NCBI GenBank assembly: GCA_010365115.1
Contig: JAAFGX010000024.1
Coordinates: forward strand, 1-48,133
DNA length: 48,133 nucleotides
Direction of reading: 5' to 3'
From: Paludibacter sp.
GTDB lineage: Bacteria > Bacteroidota > Bacteroidia > Bacteroidales > Paludibacteraceae
This document shows positions 9,212 through 18,787 of this stretch, piece by piece. The translations under genes were made by a program, and so were the position numbers. The notes beneath the pieces were generated by a model. The model made no database searches. It was not told the origin of the DNA and saw only the letters and a program-made list of their open reading frames with translations. The first letter of the stretch is position 1; the number at the start of each line of letters is the position of its first letter.

Positions 9212-9475
9212 ATGAAATCAAAGCCAACATTACAATTCTGTTTAATAATGGACATCATTGGGTCTGCAAGTTATTTTATTCCTGGTGTTGGTGAATGGAC
9301 CGATATAGCCTGGGCGCCAATTTCTGCTTATATTTTCTATCGAAGTTTTGGAGGTAAAACCGGCGCTATAGGCAGTATTATCAATTTCACCGAAGAGTTA
9401 CTCCCATTTATCGATTTCATACCTACATTTACAATTGCTTTTTTAATCAAAAAACTTAAAACGATTAACAGTTAA
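9212..9475 (+). CDS. Conserved small membrane protein
   Basis: 87 residues with two or three hydrophobic segments and the motif FIPGVGEWTDIAWAPISAY. The pattern resembles small uncharacterised membrane proteins of Bacteroidota. It is 77 bp after the preceding gene and 42 bp before the acyltransferase. Function unknown. Confidence 0.65.
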   Translation: MKSKPTLQFCLIMDIIGSASYFIPGVGEWTDIAWAPISAYIFYRSFGGKTGAIGSIINFTEELLPFIDFIPTFTIAFLIKKLKTINS

Positions 9476-9517
9476 ACTTGAGTTCAAAAACCAATGTGCT
9501 CAAAAACTTAAAAAAAC

Positions 9518-10573
9518 ATGCCAACCGGTAAATTACTTTGGGCGGATAATATCCGCTTTTTTGCAACAATAGGAGTCATTATACTGCATACTTCATCTTC
9601 GGGTTTATATTTATTTGCCACTATCCCGACAATTCAATGGGGAATATTAGATGTAGTTGACAGTGCCATGCGTTGCTGTGTTCCGCTATTTGTTATGTTA
9701 TCGGGAGCATTGCTTTTACGACAGGACAAAGAACTTGTTCCTTATCTCAAAAATCGCTTTTGGCGAATAATTGTTCCTTTTTTATTTTGGGCTTTGGTGT
9801 ATTGTGTGGTTTATATCGCCAGTATCTGGACTAAAATTGACGGAGAAAAAGCAGTCGCCACTTTTGTAGAAATACTTAAAGACGTGTTTTTTTATAAAGG
9901 ATTATTCAGAATGCAGGCTTTCCACTTTTGGTATGTTTATATGATCATCGGATTATTTCTGGTGGTGCCCATTTTACGGAGATGGATAAAATATGCCACT
10001 AAAAAAGAAATGCGATATTTCTTGTTGCTTTGGGCAATTTCATTAATTCTACTGCCAATGGCAGATGCCAGTTTTAAACCAACTATCGACATCACCTTCT
10101 TTTCTGGTTACATCGGCTATTTTATAGTAGGCTATTATCTATCCGAAACTGATTTTGATTCAAAATTACTGAACACAAAATCATTGACAGTAATAATTCT
10201 TTTATTGGTCATGTTAACTGCTGGTGGGACTTACTATTTAACATCAATGGAAGGCAGCCTGAACCAAGAATTCTTCAAATACCTGTCACCAAATATAGTA
10301 TTACTCTCAATTGCGGTTTTTCTGTGGTTAAAGCAACTCAGGATAAAAAACAACCGTTTATTAGGTTGGATGGTGATCCTAAATAAATATAGTTTTGGCA
10401 TTTATCTGGTACATATTATTGTTTTACGAATTTTGAATAATATAGGTATAAACTGGAGTTTTATTCATCCGCTAATCGGTATTCCACTTACTGCTGGTAT
10501 TGCTTTTATAAGTTCTTTTACAATTATATTTATTTTAAACAAATTACCACTTGGAAAACACATTTCAGGTTGA
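9518..10573 (+). CDS. Membrane acyltransferase, acyltransferase-3 family
   Basis: 351 residues and about ten transmembrane segments. The N-terminal DNIRFFATIGVIILHTSSSG contains the family Arg and the catalytic-type His of the R-x(n)-H signature. This family O-acylates carbohydrates or other cell-surface groups. FWALVYCVVYI, the WYVYMIIGLFLVVPIL run and a C-terminal LVHIIVLRIL (the repeated H/L pattern near the end) fit too. The acceptor is unknown and neighbours do not identify it. Confidence 0.85.
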   Translation: MPTGKLLWADNIRFFATIGVIILHTSSSGLYLFATIPTIQWGILDVVDSAMRCCVPLFVMLSGALLLRQDKELVPYLKNRFWRIIVPFLFWALVYCVVYIASIWTKIDGEKAVATFVEILKDVFFYKGLFRMQAFHFWYVYMIIGLFLVVPILRRWIKYATKKEMRYFLLLWAISLILLPMADASFKPTIDITFFSGYIGYFIVGYYLSETDFDSKLLNTKSLTVIILLLVMLTAGGTYYLTSMEGSLNQEFFKYLSPNIVLLSIAVFLWLKQLRIKNNRLLGWMVILNKYSFGIYLVHIIVLRILNNIGINWSFIHPLIGIPLTAGIAFISSFTIIFILNKLPLGKHISG

Positions 10574-10627
10574 CATTTCATATTAACTTCATTACGATAG
10601 AGATCCAATCATTTAAATCAACTTTTC

Positions 10628-11356
10628 ATGAAAAAACTACATATCCACACCTTACAACACGTGCCTTTTGAAGGACTTGGTTGTATTGAGAATTGGACAA
10701 CCCTGAACAATCATTCAGTTACTTTTACGAAATTCTATGAACCGTATGAGTTGCCCCATTTAGCGGATTTTGATTGGTTAATAGTAATGGGCGGTCCAAT
10801 GGGAGTTTCTGACGAGACCATTTATCCATGGTTATCAGATGAAAAAGGCTTTATTAAAAAAGCTGTTGCGAATGGGAAAACGGTTATTGGAATCTGTCTC
10901 GGTTCACAACTTATTGCCGAAGTGTTGGGAGCAAAAGTATATCCTAACAAACAAAAGGAAATCGGTTGGTTTGATATAAAACTAAACGAATCTGCTCAAT
11001 CTTTGCCACTATTCGAAGAATTTGAACATCAGTTCAAGGTATTTCATTGGCATGGCGACACCTATGATTTACCAACAGGGAGTAACCATTTATTTAGTTC
11101 GGATGTTTGCCGAAATCAGGCATTTTTGTTTCATGAAAATGTATTAGGATTACAATTTCATTTCGAAGTAACTCCCACTTCGCTTCGAGACATGGTGGAT
11201 AATGATGCTGGCGAGCTTTTAGAAAGCGAAACCATTCAAACAGGCGAGCAAATTTTAAGTTACCCGGAATTGATTGAATCAAATAATAAAATGATGTATA
11301 AAATATTAGATTACCTGGAAAACAAACATACAATTACCAAAGTAAGCAAAACTTAG
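10628..11356 (+). CDS. Class I glutamine amidotransferase-like protein
   Basis: 242 residues. The nucleophile elbow GICLGSQLIAEVLGA holds the catalytic Cys, and LQFHFEVT supplies the His-x-Glu pair, so the triad is complete. The oxyanion loop is VMGGPMGVSDE. It resembles stand-alone GMP-synthase-like amidotransferases rather than TrpG or GuaA. The partner or acceptor substrate is unknown. It lies convergent to the end of trpA, only 26 bp away, and is not part of that operon. Confidence 0.85.
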   Translation: MKKLHIHTLQHVPFEGLGCIENWTTLNNHSVTFTKFYEPYELPHLADFDWLIVMGGPMGVSDETIYPWLSDEKGFIKKAVANGKTVIGICLGSQLIAEVLGAKVYPNKQKEIGWFDIKLNESAQSLPLFEEFEHQFKVFHWHGDTYDLPTGSNHLFSSDVCRNQAFLFHENVLGLQFHFEVTPTSLRDMVDNDAGELLESETIQTGEQILSYPELIESNNKMMYKILDYLENKHTITKVSKT

Positions 11357-11382
11357 CTTGTCAATTGATTTTGTTTAGAAAT

Positions 11383-12213
11383 CTATTTTTCCAGATTCTC
11401 CAGCAACATTTTCACCCCTTTTTCCACATCATTGGTTTTCTGTAAAGCCTTGATAAAAGCACTTCCGATGATAGCACCCGACGAATAACGGTTCACCATG
11501 TCGCGCGTGGATTTATTAGAAATACCAAAACCAACCAAGCGTGGATTCTTGAGTTTCATGGAATTAATCCGGTTGAAGTAGTCTACTTTATTGTCGAATG
11601 ATGTTTGTGTTCCAGTGGTAGCTGCCGACGACACCATGTAAATAAATCCATTGGAATGGTTGTCAATTTCAAGGATACGTGCCTCCGATGTTTCTGGTGT
11701 AATCAGGAAAATAAATTCCAGTCCGAAACGCTGGGCAATGACTTCATATTCCAATAAAAAATCACTCATTGGTAAATCCGGAATAATCATTCCGTCTACT
11801 CCTACCCTGCTGCACTCGCTGCAAAATTCCTCAAATCCGAATTGCATAATAGGATTTAGATAACCCATCATTATAAGCGGCACATGAATTTGTGCACGTA
11901 TTGCCGTGAGCTGTTCGAATAGTTTCTTAATGCTCATGCCATTTTGAAGGGCTTGATGACTGCTGTCCTGTATCACCACACCATCGGCCATCGGATCGGA
12001 AAAAGGCACGCCAATCTCAATTAAATCAACACCATTCGTCTGCAAACATTGTAGTATTGGCACCGTATCTTCCAGTTTTGGAAAACCAGCCGTGAAATAT
12101 ACAGAAAGGATATTCTCTGTTTTATCGCTAAATAATTTATTTATTCTGTTACCCCCAACCCCTAAAGGGGAGTTTGAATTAGTATCGTTTTGTATATTTA
12201 TTTTATTCATCAT
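11383..12213 (-). CDS. trpA: Tryptophan synthase alpha subunit
   Basis: 276 residues. It cleaves indole-3-glycerol phosphate to indole and glyceraldehyde 3-phosphate. IEIGVPFSDPMADG carries the catalytic Glu and Asp, and SSAATTG and GFGISN form phosphate-site loops. It is the last gene of the operon. The first ~21 residues (INIQNDTNSNSPLGVGG) are an extension encoded by the palindromic element; the normal protein would begin at NRINKLF. Two adjacent ATGs (12213, 12210) are possible starts. Confidence 0.97.
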   Translation of the reverse strand: MMNKINIQNDTNSNSPLGVGGNRINKLFSDKTENILSVYFTAGFPKLEDTVPILQCLQTNGVDLIEIGVPFSDPMADGVVIQDSSHQALQNGMSIKKLFEQLTAIRAQIHVPLIMMGYLNPIMQFGFEEFCSECSRVGVDGMIIPDLPMSDFLLEYEVIAQRFGLEFIFLITPETSEARILEIDNHSNGFIYMVSSAATTGTQTSFDNKVDYFNRINSMKLKNPRLVGFGISNKSTRDMVNRYSSGAIIGSAFIKALQKTNDVEKGVKMLLENLEK

Positions 12214-12270
12214 TATTATTTTATGTAAATAGTTCTAACCTAATTCCCCTTCATAAGTTAAGGGGTCAAT
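12151..12270 (-). repeat. Start-codon-enclosing palindromic element, trpA copy
   Basis: Left arm 12242-12270 (AATTCCCCTT..., here with CATAAGTT in its middle) also contains the trpF stop codon. Right arm 12151-12180 (ACCCCCAACCCCTAAAGGGG) lies within trpA. They are in opposite orientation, 61 nt apart, with the trpA ATG near the middle. The inner segment GAATTAGTATCGTTTTGTAT is identical in the trpG copy. Confidence 0.75.
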
Positions 12271-12878
12271 TCATCTAGAAACCCTTTCAACAACTCCACA
12301 TTCTTTAATCCCGGACTTACTTCAAACTTACTATTTAAATCGATACCAACAAATTTGGGATGTTCTATTTTCAGTATAGCTTCGGCATCATCGGCTGCAA
12401 TGCCACCACTAAGCAGAAACGGCGTTTCTCCCACATATTCGTCCAGCATTCCCCAGTTAAACTTCAAACCGGAACCACCGTAAGCATCCGTTTTAGTATC
12501 GAACAGAAAATAGTCGCACGCACCTTCGTAGGCTTTGGTCACTTTAAAATTGTATGCTTCGGCAACCGGAAATGCCTTAATTACAATATGACCGGCTTTA
12601 CGAAGTTCCATGCACATATTCACCATTTCTGTACCATGAAGTTGCACGCCATCCAAATTGTATTTCGAAGTAATAGTAAGGATATTTTCCAGGCTTTCGT
12701 TTACAAATACACCTATTTTTTTTATCGTAGGTGGCAATGCATTTAAAACAGAAACATCCAATGGTTCGGCAAAACGTGGTGATTTAGGATAGAAAATAAA
12801 TCCCATAAAATCGGGTTGCAATGCAGCAACATTTCTTATATTCTCGGGATGTTTCATCCCGCAAATTTTTATTTTCAT
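12258..12878 (-). CDS. trpF: Phosphoribosylanthranilate isomerase
   Basis: 206 residues, normal length. The N-terminal KICGMKHPENI contains the catalytic Cys, FLFDTKTDAYGGSG the catalytic Asp, and LSGGIAADDA a phosphate-binding loop. It isomerises PRA to CdRP. Unlike five other genes of the operon it has no palindromic element at its start; the 134-bp spacer before it instead has a small GTGCTTCGCAC hairpin. Its final Thr-Pro and stop codon lie in the element arm before trpA. Confidence 0.96.
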   Translation of the reverse strand: MKIKICGMKHPENIRNVAALQPDFMGFIFYPKSPRFAEPLDVSVLNALPPTIKKIGVFVNESLENILTITSKYNLDGVQLHGTEMVNMCMELRKAGHIVIKAFPVAEAYNFKVTKAYEGACDYFLFDTKTDAYGGSGLKFNWGMLDEYVGETPFLLSGGIAADDAEAILKIEHPKFVGIDLNSKFEVSPGLKNVELLKGFLDELTP

Positions 12879-13012
12879 TTCAACATCGTTTTGACTACCT
12901 GTTATTTATTGTTATTCGTGCTTCGCACGTTAATTTGTTTTTCAATATTTAAGAACGGCTTTAGCCAAATTACGCCGAAGGCAAATAACCGCTAAGCAAA
13001 ATAACTAGGAAT

Positions 13013-13858
13013 TTATTTCAATCCTTCAATAAACCTTACTAGTGCTGCCGCTGGATTTTCTTCTTTCATAAAGTTCTCACCCATCAAAAAACCTTTATAG
13101 CCAACCTTGCGAAGTTCCAGTACCGTTTCCTCTTTCGAAATGCCGCTTTCACTTACTTTTACGAATTTAGCAGGAATCAATGCAGCCAGATCAAACGAAG
13201 TCTGAATGCTCTGTTCGAATGTTTTCAGATTACGATTGTTTACTCCTAACATGTCCACAAAATCGTTGGCATGACCAATTTCTTCTGCATTATGTACTTC
13301 CAGTAACACTTCTAATCCAAGTTCATGGGCTTTTTGAGCTAACATCAATGTCTCCTCCACAATCAAAGCAGCTGCAATCAACAATATAACATCTGCACCC
13401 ATCGCTTTCGCTTCATAAAGTTGGTATTCGTCTATCACGAAATCTTTCCGCAACACCGGACAAGTAATAAACTGACGTGCTGCCATTAAGTCCATTGGCG
13501 TTCCTCCAAAATATTCCAAATCGGTAAGAATGGAAATTCCAGAAGCTCCCGCAGCACTGTAACCTGCTGTTACATCCACCACGTCTGCAGCTTCGTGAAT
13601 CCAACCCAACGACGGCGATTTGCGTTTGAATTCCGCAATGATTCCTGATTCTGAATCCAGCAAACTTTGCTTCATCGATAAACATTTACGGGAAAATGCA
13701 GGCGACTTTTCCAAAGTTGAGATAGGAGTTGATAGCTTGCGCAAAGTTACTTCTATTGCTTTGGAAGCGATGATTTTGTCAAGAATATTACCCCTAACCC
13801 CTAGCCCCTGAAGGGGAACAAAGTTAGCTTCGTTTGGTATGTTCTTATCGTTGTTCAT
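13013..13858 (-). CDS. trpC: Indole-3-glycerol phosphate synthase
   Basis: 281 residues. EFKRKSPSLGWIHE holds the substrate Lys and PSxG loop, VLRKDFVIDEYQL the catalytic Lys, then GVNNRNLKTFE and VSESGIS. It converts CdRP to indole-3-glycerol phosphate. The first ~24 residues (including NEANFVPLQGLGVRG) are the element-encoded extension; the conserved protein starts at NILDKIIASK. Separated from trpD by 76 bp occupied by the element's left arm. Confidence 0.97.
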   Translation of the reverse strand: MNNDKNIPNEANFVPLQGLGVRGNILDKIIASKAIEVTLRKLSTPISTLEKSPAFSRKCLSMKQSLLDSESGIIAEFKRKSPSLGWIHEAADVVDVTAGYSAAGASGISILTDLEYFGGTPMDLMAARQFITCPVLRKDFVIDEYQLYEAKAMGADVILLIAAALIVEETLMLAQKAHELGLEVLLEVHNAEEIGHANDFVDMLGVNNRNLKTFEQSIQTSFDLAALIPAKFVKVSESGISKEETVLELRKVGYKGFLMGENFMKEENPAAALVRFIEGLK

Positions 13859-13913
13859 AAATTTATTAAAATAAATAGTTGTAATTTCAGTTCCCCTTTA
13901 GGGGCTAGGGGTT
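13791..13913 (-). repeat. Start-codon-enclosing palindromic element, trpC copy
   Basis: Left arm 13889-13913 (TTCCCCTTTAGGGGCTAGGG) and right arm 13791-13820 (CCCCTAACCCCTAGCCCCTG...) are inverted and 68 nt apart, with the trpC ATG (13858) between them. The right arm carries an extra CCCCTA unit and encodes VPLQGLGVRG. Confidence 0.75.
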
Positions 13914-13934
13914 CTTTTGGATTTAGGGGGCTTT

Positions 13935-14930
13935 TCATTTATATATTTCCACAAACTTCACAAACGCTTTTTTTGCTTGCCCGCTTAACAACGATTCAGC
14001 AGCTTCGGCTTTGCATTGTTCGAGTGGTTTGTATAAACATCTGGTTTGAATGGCAAAAGCCGTGTTGATAATTACCGCATCGCGCTGAGCGTTAGTGGCT
14101 TTATTTTCCAACACATTCATAAAGATCTGAGCAGCTTCCTCAACCGTATTTCCACCCCAAAGTGCTTCTTGTTTCAACGTTTTGAAACCAAGTGCTTCTG
14201 GCGTATAAACAAACTCACCAGCATTAGTCATCACTTTGCAGGTGTCGGTCAACGAAATTTCATCGTAACCATCCAAACTATGCACCACTGAATATTGGCA
14301 ACCTAAATTTTGATAAATATAGTTATACAAACGCAACATTTTAAGGTTATAAACCCCTAAACATTGATAATTGGGACGAGCCGGACTAATCAATGGTCCG
14401 AGCACATTGAAAAAAGTGCGAACACCCAGACTTTTACGTACAGGAGCCACATTTTTCATAGCTGGATTGCAAAGCGGTGCATGCAAATAAGCAAAACCGG
14501 CTTCATCCAACGAGCGTTTCACTACATCCATTTCGGTGGTGAATTTAGCTCCGTAATATTCCAATACATTCGACGAACCGCTCACCGAAGTAGCACCGTA
14601 ATTACCGTGTTTAGCCACTTTATAGCCTGCACCCGCCACAGCAAAACAGCTACAGGTGGATATATTGAATGTATTTTTTCCATCTCCGCCAGTACCTACA
14701 ATATCCAACGGATCGAACTCCGACAAATCCATTGGAATTGCCAGTTCTAACAACGCATTGCGGAATCCGAGAACTTCTTCGAGCTCAATGCTGCGCATTA
14801 AATAAACCGATATAAATGCAGCTATCTGAGCGTCGTTGTATTTTCCGGCAGCAATATTGGTCATCACCTCGGCAGCCTCATCACGCGTCAGCGACTGGTG
14901 ATTAAATAATTGATTAAGTATTTGTTTCAT
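13935..14930 (-). CDS. trpD: Anthranilate phosphoribosyltransferase
   Basis: 331 residues, normal length. GTGGDGKNTFNIST is the PRPP/glycine-rich loop, followed by VAKHGNYGATSVSGSSNVLE. VHSLDGYDEIS completes the conserved set. It transfers a phosphoribosyl group from PRPP to anthranilate. The start is the native ATG 7 nt after the palindromic element; unlike its neighbours the enzyme has no element-derived extension. Confidence 0.97.
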   Translation of the reverse strand: MKQILNQLFNHQSLTRDEAAEVMTNIAAGKYNDAQIAAFISVYLMRSIELEEVLGFRNALLELAIPMDLSEFDPLDIVGTGGDGKNTFNISTCSCFAVAGAGYKVAKHGNYGATSVSGSSNVLEYYGAKFTTEMDVVKRSLDEAGFAYLHAPLCNPAMKNVAPVRKSLGVRTFFNVLGPLISPARPNYQCLGVYNLKMLRLYNYIYQNLGCQYSVVHSLDGYDEISLTDTCKVMTNAGEFVYTPEALGFKTLKQEALWGGNTVEEAAQIFMNVLENKATNAQRDAVIINTAFAIQTRCLYKPLEQCKAEAAESLLSGQAKKAFVKFVEIYK

Positions 14931-14936
14931 AAAGCT

Positions 14937-15037
14937 GCCCCCTAACCCCCTAAAATGGGGAATGTTGAATTATTATGTATTTTTTTTGAAAAATAGTTGT
15001 TTGATTATGATTTGTTTCTACCTCCATAACTCCCCTT

Positions 15038-15053
<16 letters not shown>
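14937..15053 (-). repeat. Palindromic element upstream of trpD
   Basis: Left arm 15029-15053 (AACTCCCCTTTTAGGGGGTT) covers the trpG stop and last residues. The inverted right arm at 14937-14970 ends a few bases before the trpD ATG. The inner segment resembles the other copies (AACTATTTTTCAAAAAAAAT on the minus strand), but the whole element stays in the spacer. Confidence 0.7.
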
Positions 15054-15715
<662 letters not shown>

Positions 15716-15774
15716 ATAATTATTGATGTTATTTTTTAAACAAACTGTTGCAATCTAATTCCCCCTTCAGGGGG

Positions 15775-17229
15775 TTAGGGGGCAGTTGCTGTTATTATTG
15801 CCTTTTTCAGAGCAGCCAGTTTATTATTCACTTCCTGCAATTCGCTTTCTTCGTCGGATTTAGCTACAATGCCTGCACCCGCCTGATAATAAAGTGTATT
15901 ATTTTTGCTAACAAATGAACGAATGGTAATGGCCTGATTAAAACTTCCGTCGAAACCTATATAACCCAAACATCCGCCATACGGACCACGATCGTGCGGT
16001 TCTATCTGATCAATCAACTGCATTGCTTTTATTTTCGGAGCTCCCGAAAGTGTTCCGGCCGGAAAAGTATCCGCAAACAGTTTAATCACTTTCGTATCAG
16101 GATTCAGTTTACCACTCACACTCGACACCAAATGGAGCACATGAGAATAATACTGAACCTCACGAAACACTTCCACTTCAACATTATCGGCGTTTCGACT
16201 CAAATCGTTACGTGCCAAATCCACTAACATCACATGCTCAGCATTTTCTTTTTTGTCGTGGCGAAGTTTTTCGGCCAGTTGAAAATCTTTTTCATCGTCA
16301 CCTGTGCGACGGAAAGTTCCGGCAATTGGTTTGATATAAGCTTTTTGTTTTTTCGCATCTACTACAAGGTGAGCTTCAGGAGATGAGCCAAAAATACGGA
16401 AATCGCCGAAATTGAAATAAAACAAATAAGGCGATGGATTTACCGAACGCAGTGTGCGATACAGCATAAAATCATCACCTTTGTATTGTTGATAAAAACG
16501 GCGCGAAAGAACAATCTGAAATACATTTCCTTTGAAACATTCTTTTTTACCCTGAGCCACCATGGCTTTGTATTCTTCGTTGGAAATATCAGATTTCTCC
16601 TCCCCAACTGCCTGGAATTCGTATCTAGCTATATTATTATTCAATAATATCTCTTCAATTTCATGAATAGCAGAAGTTTCACCTTCCAACAAATTTTCAA
16701 TGATAGTGAGTTCATTATTAAAATGATTCACTGCAATAATGTACTTAAACAACACATAATGCAAACCAGGCATACTTCCCGGAACGGTTTCGCGGGCTTT
16801 CAATTTCACATCTTCGAAATACTGAACCGACTCGTACGATGTATAACCCAGCAAACCATTTATCAATCCTGCTTTCAGTTCATCGCCTTTTAGGGTAAAT
16901 GATTTCAGAAAAACATCAAAACGATCGGCAACGGTCATTTTATTGGTAACCGGTGTTTCAATTTTGCTACCATCCGGATATTCTTCCTTTATGAGAAAAT
17001 TATTCACCGAAATGCCACCAATCGGACAGAAACCGATATAGGAAAAACTGTTCTCCACTCCATGGTAATCAGAACTTTCGAGCAATACCGAATTGGTGTA
17101 TAAATCTCTTATTTTAAGGTAAATTCCTACCGGCGTCTGCAAATCGGCCAGCATAGTTTTTGTATGAACCCCTAACCCCTGAAGGGGAACTGAGTTACAA
17201 ATATTATTTATATCTTTAGAGTTATCCAT
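15775..17229 (-). CDS. trpE: Anthranilate synthase component I
   Basis: 484 residues. It makes anthranilate from chorismate with ammonia from TrpG. The catalytic half contains KPIAGTFRRTGDDEKD, LVDLARNDLSRNA, FPAGTLSGAPKIKAM and YGGCLGYIGFDG. The N-terminal LLESSDYHGVENSFSYIG is the tryptophan feedback-binding motif. The first ~22 residues (ending CNSVPLQGLGV) are element-derived; conserved sequence resumes at TMLADLQTPVG. The stop codon falls within the element arm before trpG. Confidence 0.97.
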   Translation of the reverse strand: MDNSKDINNICNSVPLQGLGVHTKTMLADLQTPVGIYLKIRDLYTNSVLLESSDYHGVENSFSYIGFCPIGGISVNNFLIKEEYPDGSKIETPVTNKMTVADRFDVFLKSFTLKGDELKAGLINGLLGYTSYESVQYFEDVKLKARETVPGSMPGLHYVLFKYIIAVNHFNNELTIIENLLEGETSAIHEIEEILLNNNIARYEFQAVGEEKSDISNEEYKAMVAQGKKECFKGNVFQIVLSRRFYQQYKGDDFMLYRTLRSVNPSPYLFYFNFGDFRIFGSSPEAHLVVDAKKQKAYIKPIAGTFRRTGDDEKDFQLAEKLRHDKKENAEHVMLVDLARNDLSRNADNVEVEVFREVQYYSHVLHLVSSVSGKLNPDTKVIKLFADTFPAGTLSGAPKIKAMQLIDQIEPHDRGPYGGCLGYIGFDGSFNQAITIRSFVSKNNTLYYQAGAGIVAKSDEESELQEVNNKLAALKKAIITATAP

Positions 17230-17291
17230 ATTTTTGAATTTAGTTTTTTCAATAAAACAGTCTTATAATTCCCTTTTAGGGGTTAGGGGTT
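17167..17291 (-). repeat. Start-codon-enclosing palindromic element, trpE copy
   Basis: Left arm 17266-17291 (AATTCCCTTTTAGGGGTTAG) and inverted right arm 17167-17192 (ACCCCTAACCCCTGAAGGGG), 73 nt apart, with the trpE ATG (17229) in the middle. The right arm encodes VPLQGLGV. Confidence 0.75.
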
Positions 17292-17314
17292 CTTTAAACC
17301 CACTAAAGCGGGAT

Positions 17315-18547
17315 CTAGATGACTGGAAAGTATTTAACATACGTATCCATATCTTTATCTCCACGCCCCGAGACGGTTATTACCACAATATCATTGAGTT
17401 TGAATGTATCTTTTACTTTTTTCAACAATGCCAATGCATGAGCCGATTCAATAGCCGGAATGATTCCTTCCAATCGTGTAAGTTCAAAAGCTGCATCCAA
17501 TGCTTCATCATCATTTATCGGATGAACTTTTGTTCTACCAATTTTTGCCAGAAAAGCATGCGCAGGTCCAATTCCAGGATAGTCGAGTCCCGCTGAAATA
17601 GAGTATGGTTCAGTAATCTGACCATCTTCATTCTGCATTAGCAGTGTTTTTGAACCGTGAAGAATTCCTGTAGTTCCAATGCTGATTGTGGCTGCCGTTT
17701 CGCCCGAATCGATGCCCATACCGCCTGCTTCGGCCGAAATGATTTTTACTCGTTCGTCATTCAGGTAATGATAATACGTCCCCATGGCATTGCTACCACC
17801 GCCAACGCACGCCATCAGATAATCGGGAAAATCGCGTCCAACCTGTTCCTTCAATTGCCATTTAATTTCTTCGCTGATCACCGATTGAAAAAATCCAACC
17901 ATATCGGGATAAGGATGCGGACCAACCGTGGAACCGATAATATAGAAACAATCAGGATTCGAGCACCAATAACGGATTGCTTCGTTGGTGGCATCTTTCA
18001 ATGTCCAGTTGCCACTAGTAACGGGTTCAACCGTTGCACCAAGCATGCGCATTTTCTGCACGTTTAAAAACTGACGTTCTACATCCGTTTTGCCCATAAA
18101 CACTATACATTCCAGTCCCATCAACGCACACGCAGTAGCTGTTGCCACACCGTGTTGTCCGGCTCCAGTTTCGGCAATAATACGGGTTTTTCCCATACGT
18201 TTTGCCAACAAAATTTGTCCCAGAGCATTGTTGATTTTATGAGCACCTGTATGGTTTAAATCTTCGCGTTTCAAGTAAATATTTGTGCCGTACTCAGCCG
18301 ACAAACGTTTTGCGAAATACAGTGGCGATGGGCGACCTACGTAGTTTTTAAGCAAATCGTAATATTCAGCTTTGAAAGTAGCATCGTCTTTAATCGCAAA
18401 ATAAGCTGCTTTTAATCTTTCTACTGTCCCGTGCAGAATTTCGGGTATGTATGCTCCGCCAAAATCGCCGTAAAAGCCATTGTTATCAATACCCCCAGCC
18501 CCTAAAGGGGAGCTGAAGTTACTTTTATTATCTATATTTTTATCCAT
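17315..18547 (-). CDS. trpB: Tryptophan synthase beta subunit
   Basis: 410 residues, first gene of the operon. The PLP lysine is in HTGAHKINNALGQ, and IAETGAGQHGVATA and CVGGGSNAMGTYYHY are the substrate and phosphate loops. It condenses indole with serine. The N-terminal ~19 residues (ending SSPLGAGG) are element-derived; the usual protein begins near GFYGDFGGAYIPEIL. It follows the attenuated leader. The order trpBEGDCFA, with trpB first, is typical of Bacteroidota. Confidence 0.97.
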   Translation of the reverse strand: MDKNIDNKSNFSSPLGAGGIDNNGFYGDFGGAYIPEILHGTVERLKAAYFAIKDDATFKAEYYDLLKNYVGRPSPLYFAKRLSAEYGTNIYLKREDLNHTGAHKINNALGQILLAKRMGKTRIIAETGAGQHGVATATACALMGLECIVFMGKTDVERQFLNVQKMRMLGATVEPVTSGNWTLKDATNEAIRYWCSNPDCFYIIGSTVGPHPYPDMVGFFQSVISEEIKWQLKEQVGRDFPDYLMACVGGGSNAMGTYYHYLNDERVKIISAEAGGMGIDSGETAATISIGTTGILHGSKTLLMQNEDGQITEPYSISAGLDYPGIGPAHAFLAKIGRTKVHPINDDEALDAAFELTRLEGIIPAIESAHALALLKKVKDTFKLNDIVVITVSGRGDKDMDTYVKYFPVI

Positions 18548-18612
18548 ATCCTTTATATTTACTTTTGAAACAAATGGTACTATTCTAATTCCCCTTTAGG
18601 GGTTAGGGGTAG
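18490..18612 (-). repeat. Start-codon-enclosing palindromic element, trpB copy
   Basis: Left arm 18585-18612 (AATTCCCCTTTAGGGGTTAG) and inverted right arm 18490-18515, 69 nt apart, with the trpB ATG (18547) in the middle. Hand alignment of the two arms in the RNA gives a stem of about 22 pairs in 24, with two A-C mismatches and two G-U pairs. Each arm is also a small palindrome (CCCCTAAAGGGG). No U-run follows, so it is not a terminator. Confidence 0.75.
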
Positions 18613-18620
18613 TTTTAAAT

Positions 18621-18655
18621 AAAAAAGGCTTATCGTGAGTCCGACAAGCCTTTTT
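18621..18655 (-). terminator. trp operon attenuator (Rho-independent terminator)
   Basis: In the minus-strand RNA, AAAAAGGCTTGTCG pairs with CGATAAGCCTTTTT across a six-base loop, a 14-bp stem with one G-U pair and a U-run. It lies 50 nt after the leader-peptide stop and before trpB. Bases 18632-18639 can instead pair with 18699-18706 to form an antiterminator. Confidence 0.85.
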
Positions 18656-18698
18656 GTAATATCTTTTTTAATTTTGACAATATACATAGGTGTAACAT

Positions 18699-18706
18699 CT
18701 CACGAT
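18699..18706 (-). promoter_or_regulatory. Antiterminator 5' strand of the trp leader
   Basis: RNA ATCGTGAG, starting in the leader-peptide stop codon, is perfectly complementary to CTCACGAT in the terminator (18632-18639). A UU mismatch and two further pairs extend it. The same bases can pair with CTCGCAGATTAG just upstream, inside the last leader codons, giving the mutually exclusive 1:2 structure expected of ribosome-mediated attenuation. Confidence 0.8.
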
Positions 18707-18762
18707 TAGCTAATCTGCGAGTGCCACCACCAAAATTTGTTTATAGTCAAAATTGTGTTCAT
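18706..18762 (-). CDS. trpL: trp operon leader peptide
   Basis: An 18-codon frame reads MNTILTINKFWWWHSQIS, with three consecutive Trp codons, then TAA. It lies between a predicted promoter and a terminator upstream of trpB. When Trp-tRNA is scarce, a ribosome stalled on the Trp codons would cover the 1:2 pairing strand, free ATCGTGAG to form the antiterminator and allow transcription of trpBEGDCFA. Too short for standard gene callers. The Trp codons and matching RNA strands make the assignment strong. Confidence 0.88.
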   Translation of the reverse strand: MNTILTINKFWWWHSQIS

Positions 18763-18787
18763 TATCTATTTGATTTAAATTCGGGTA

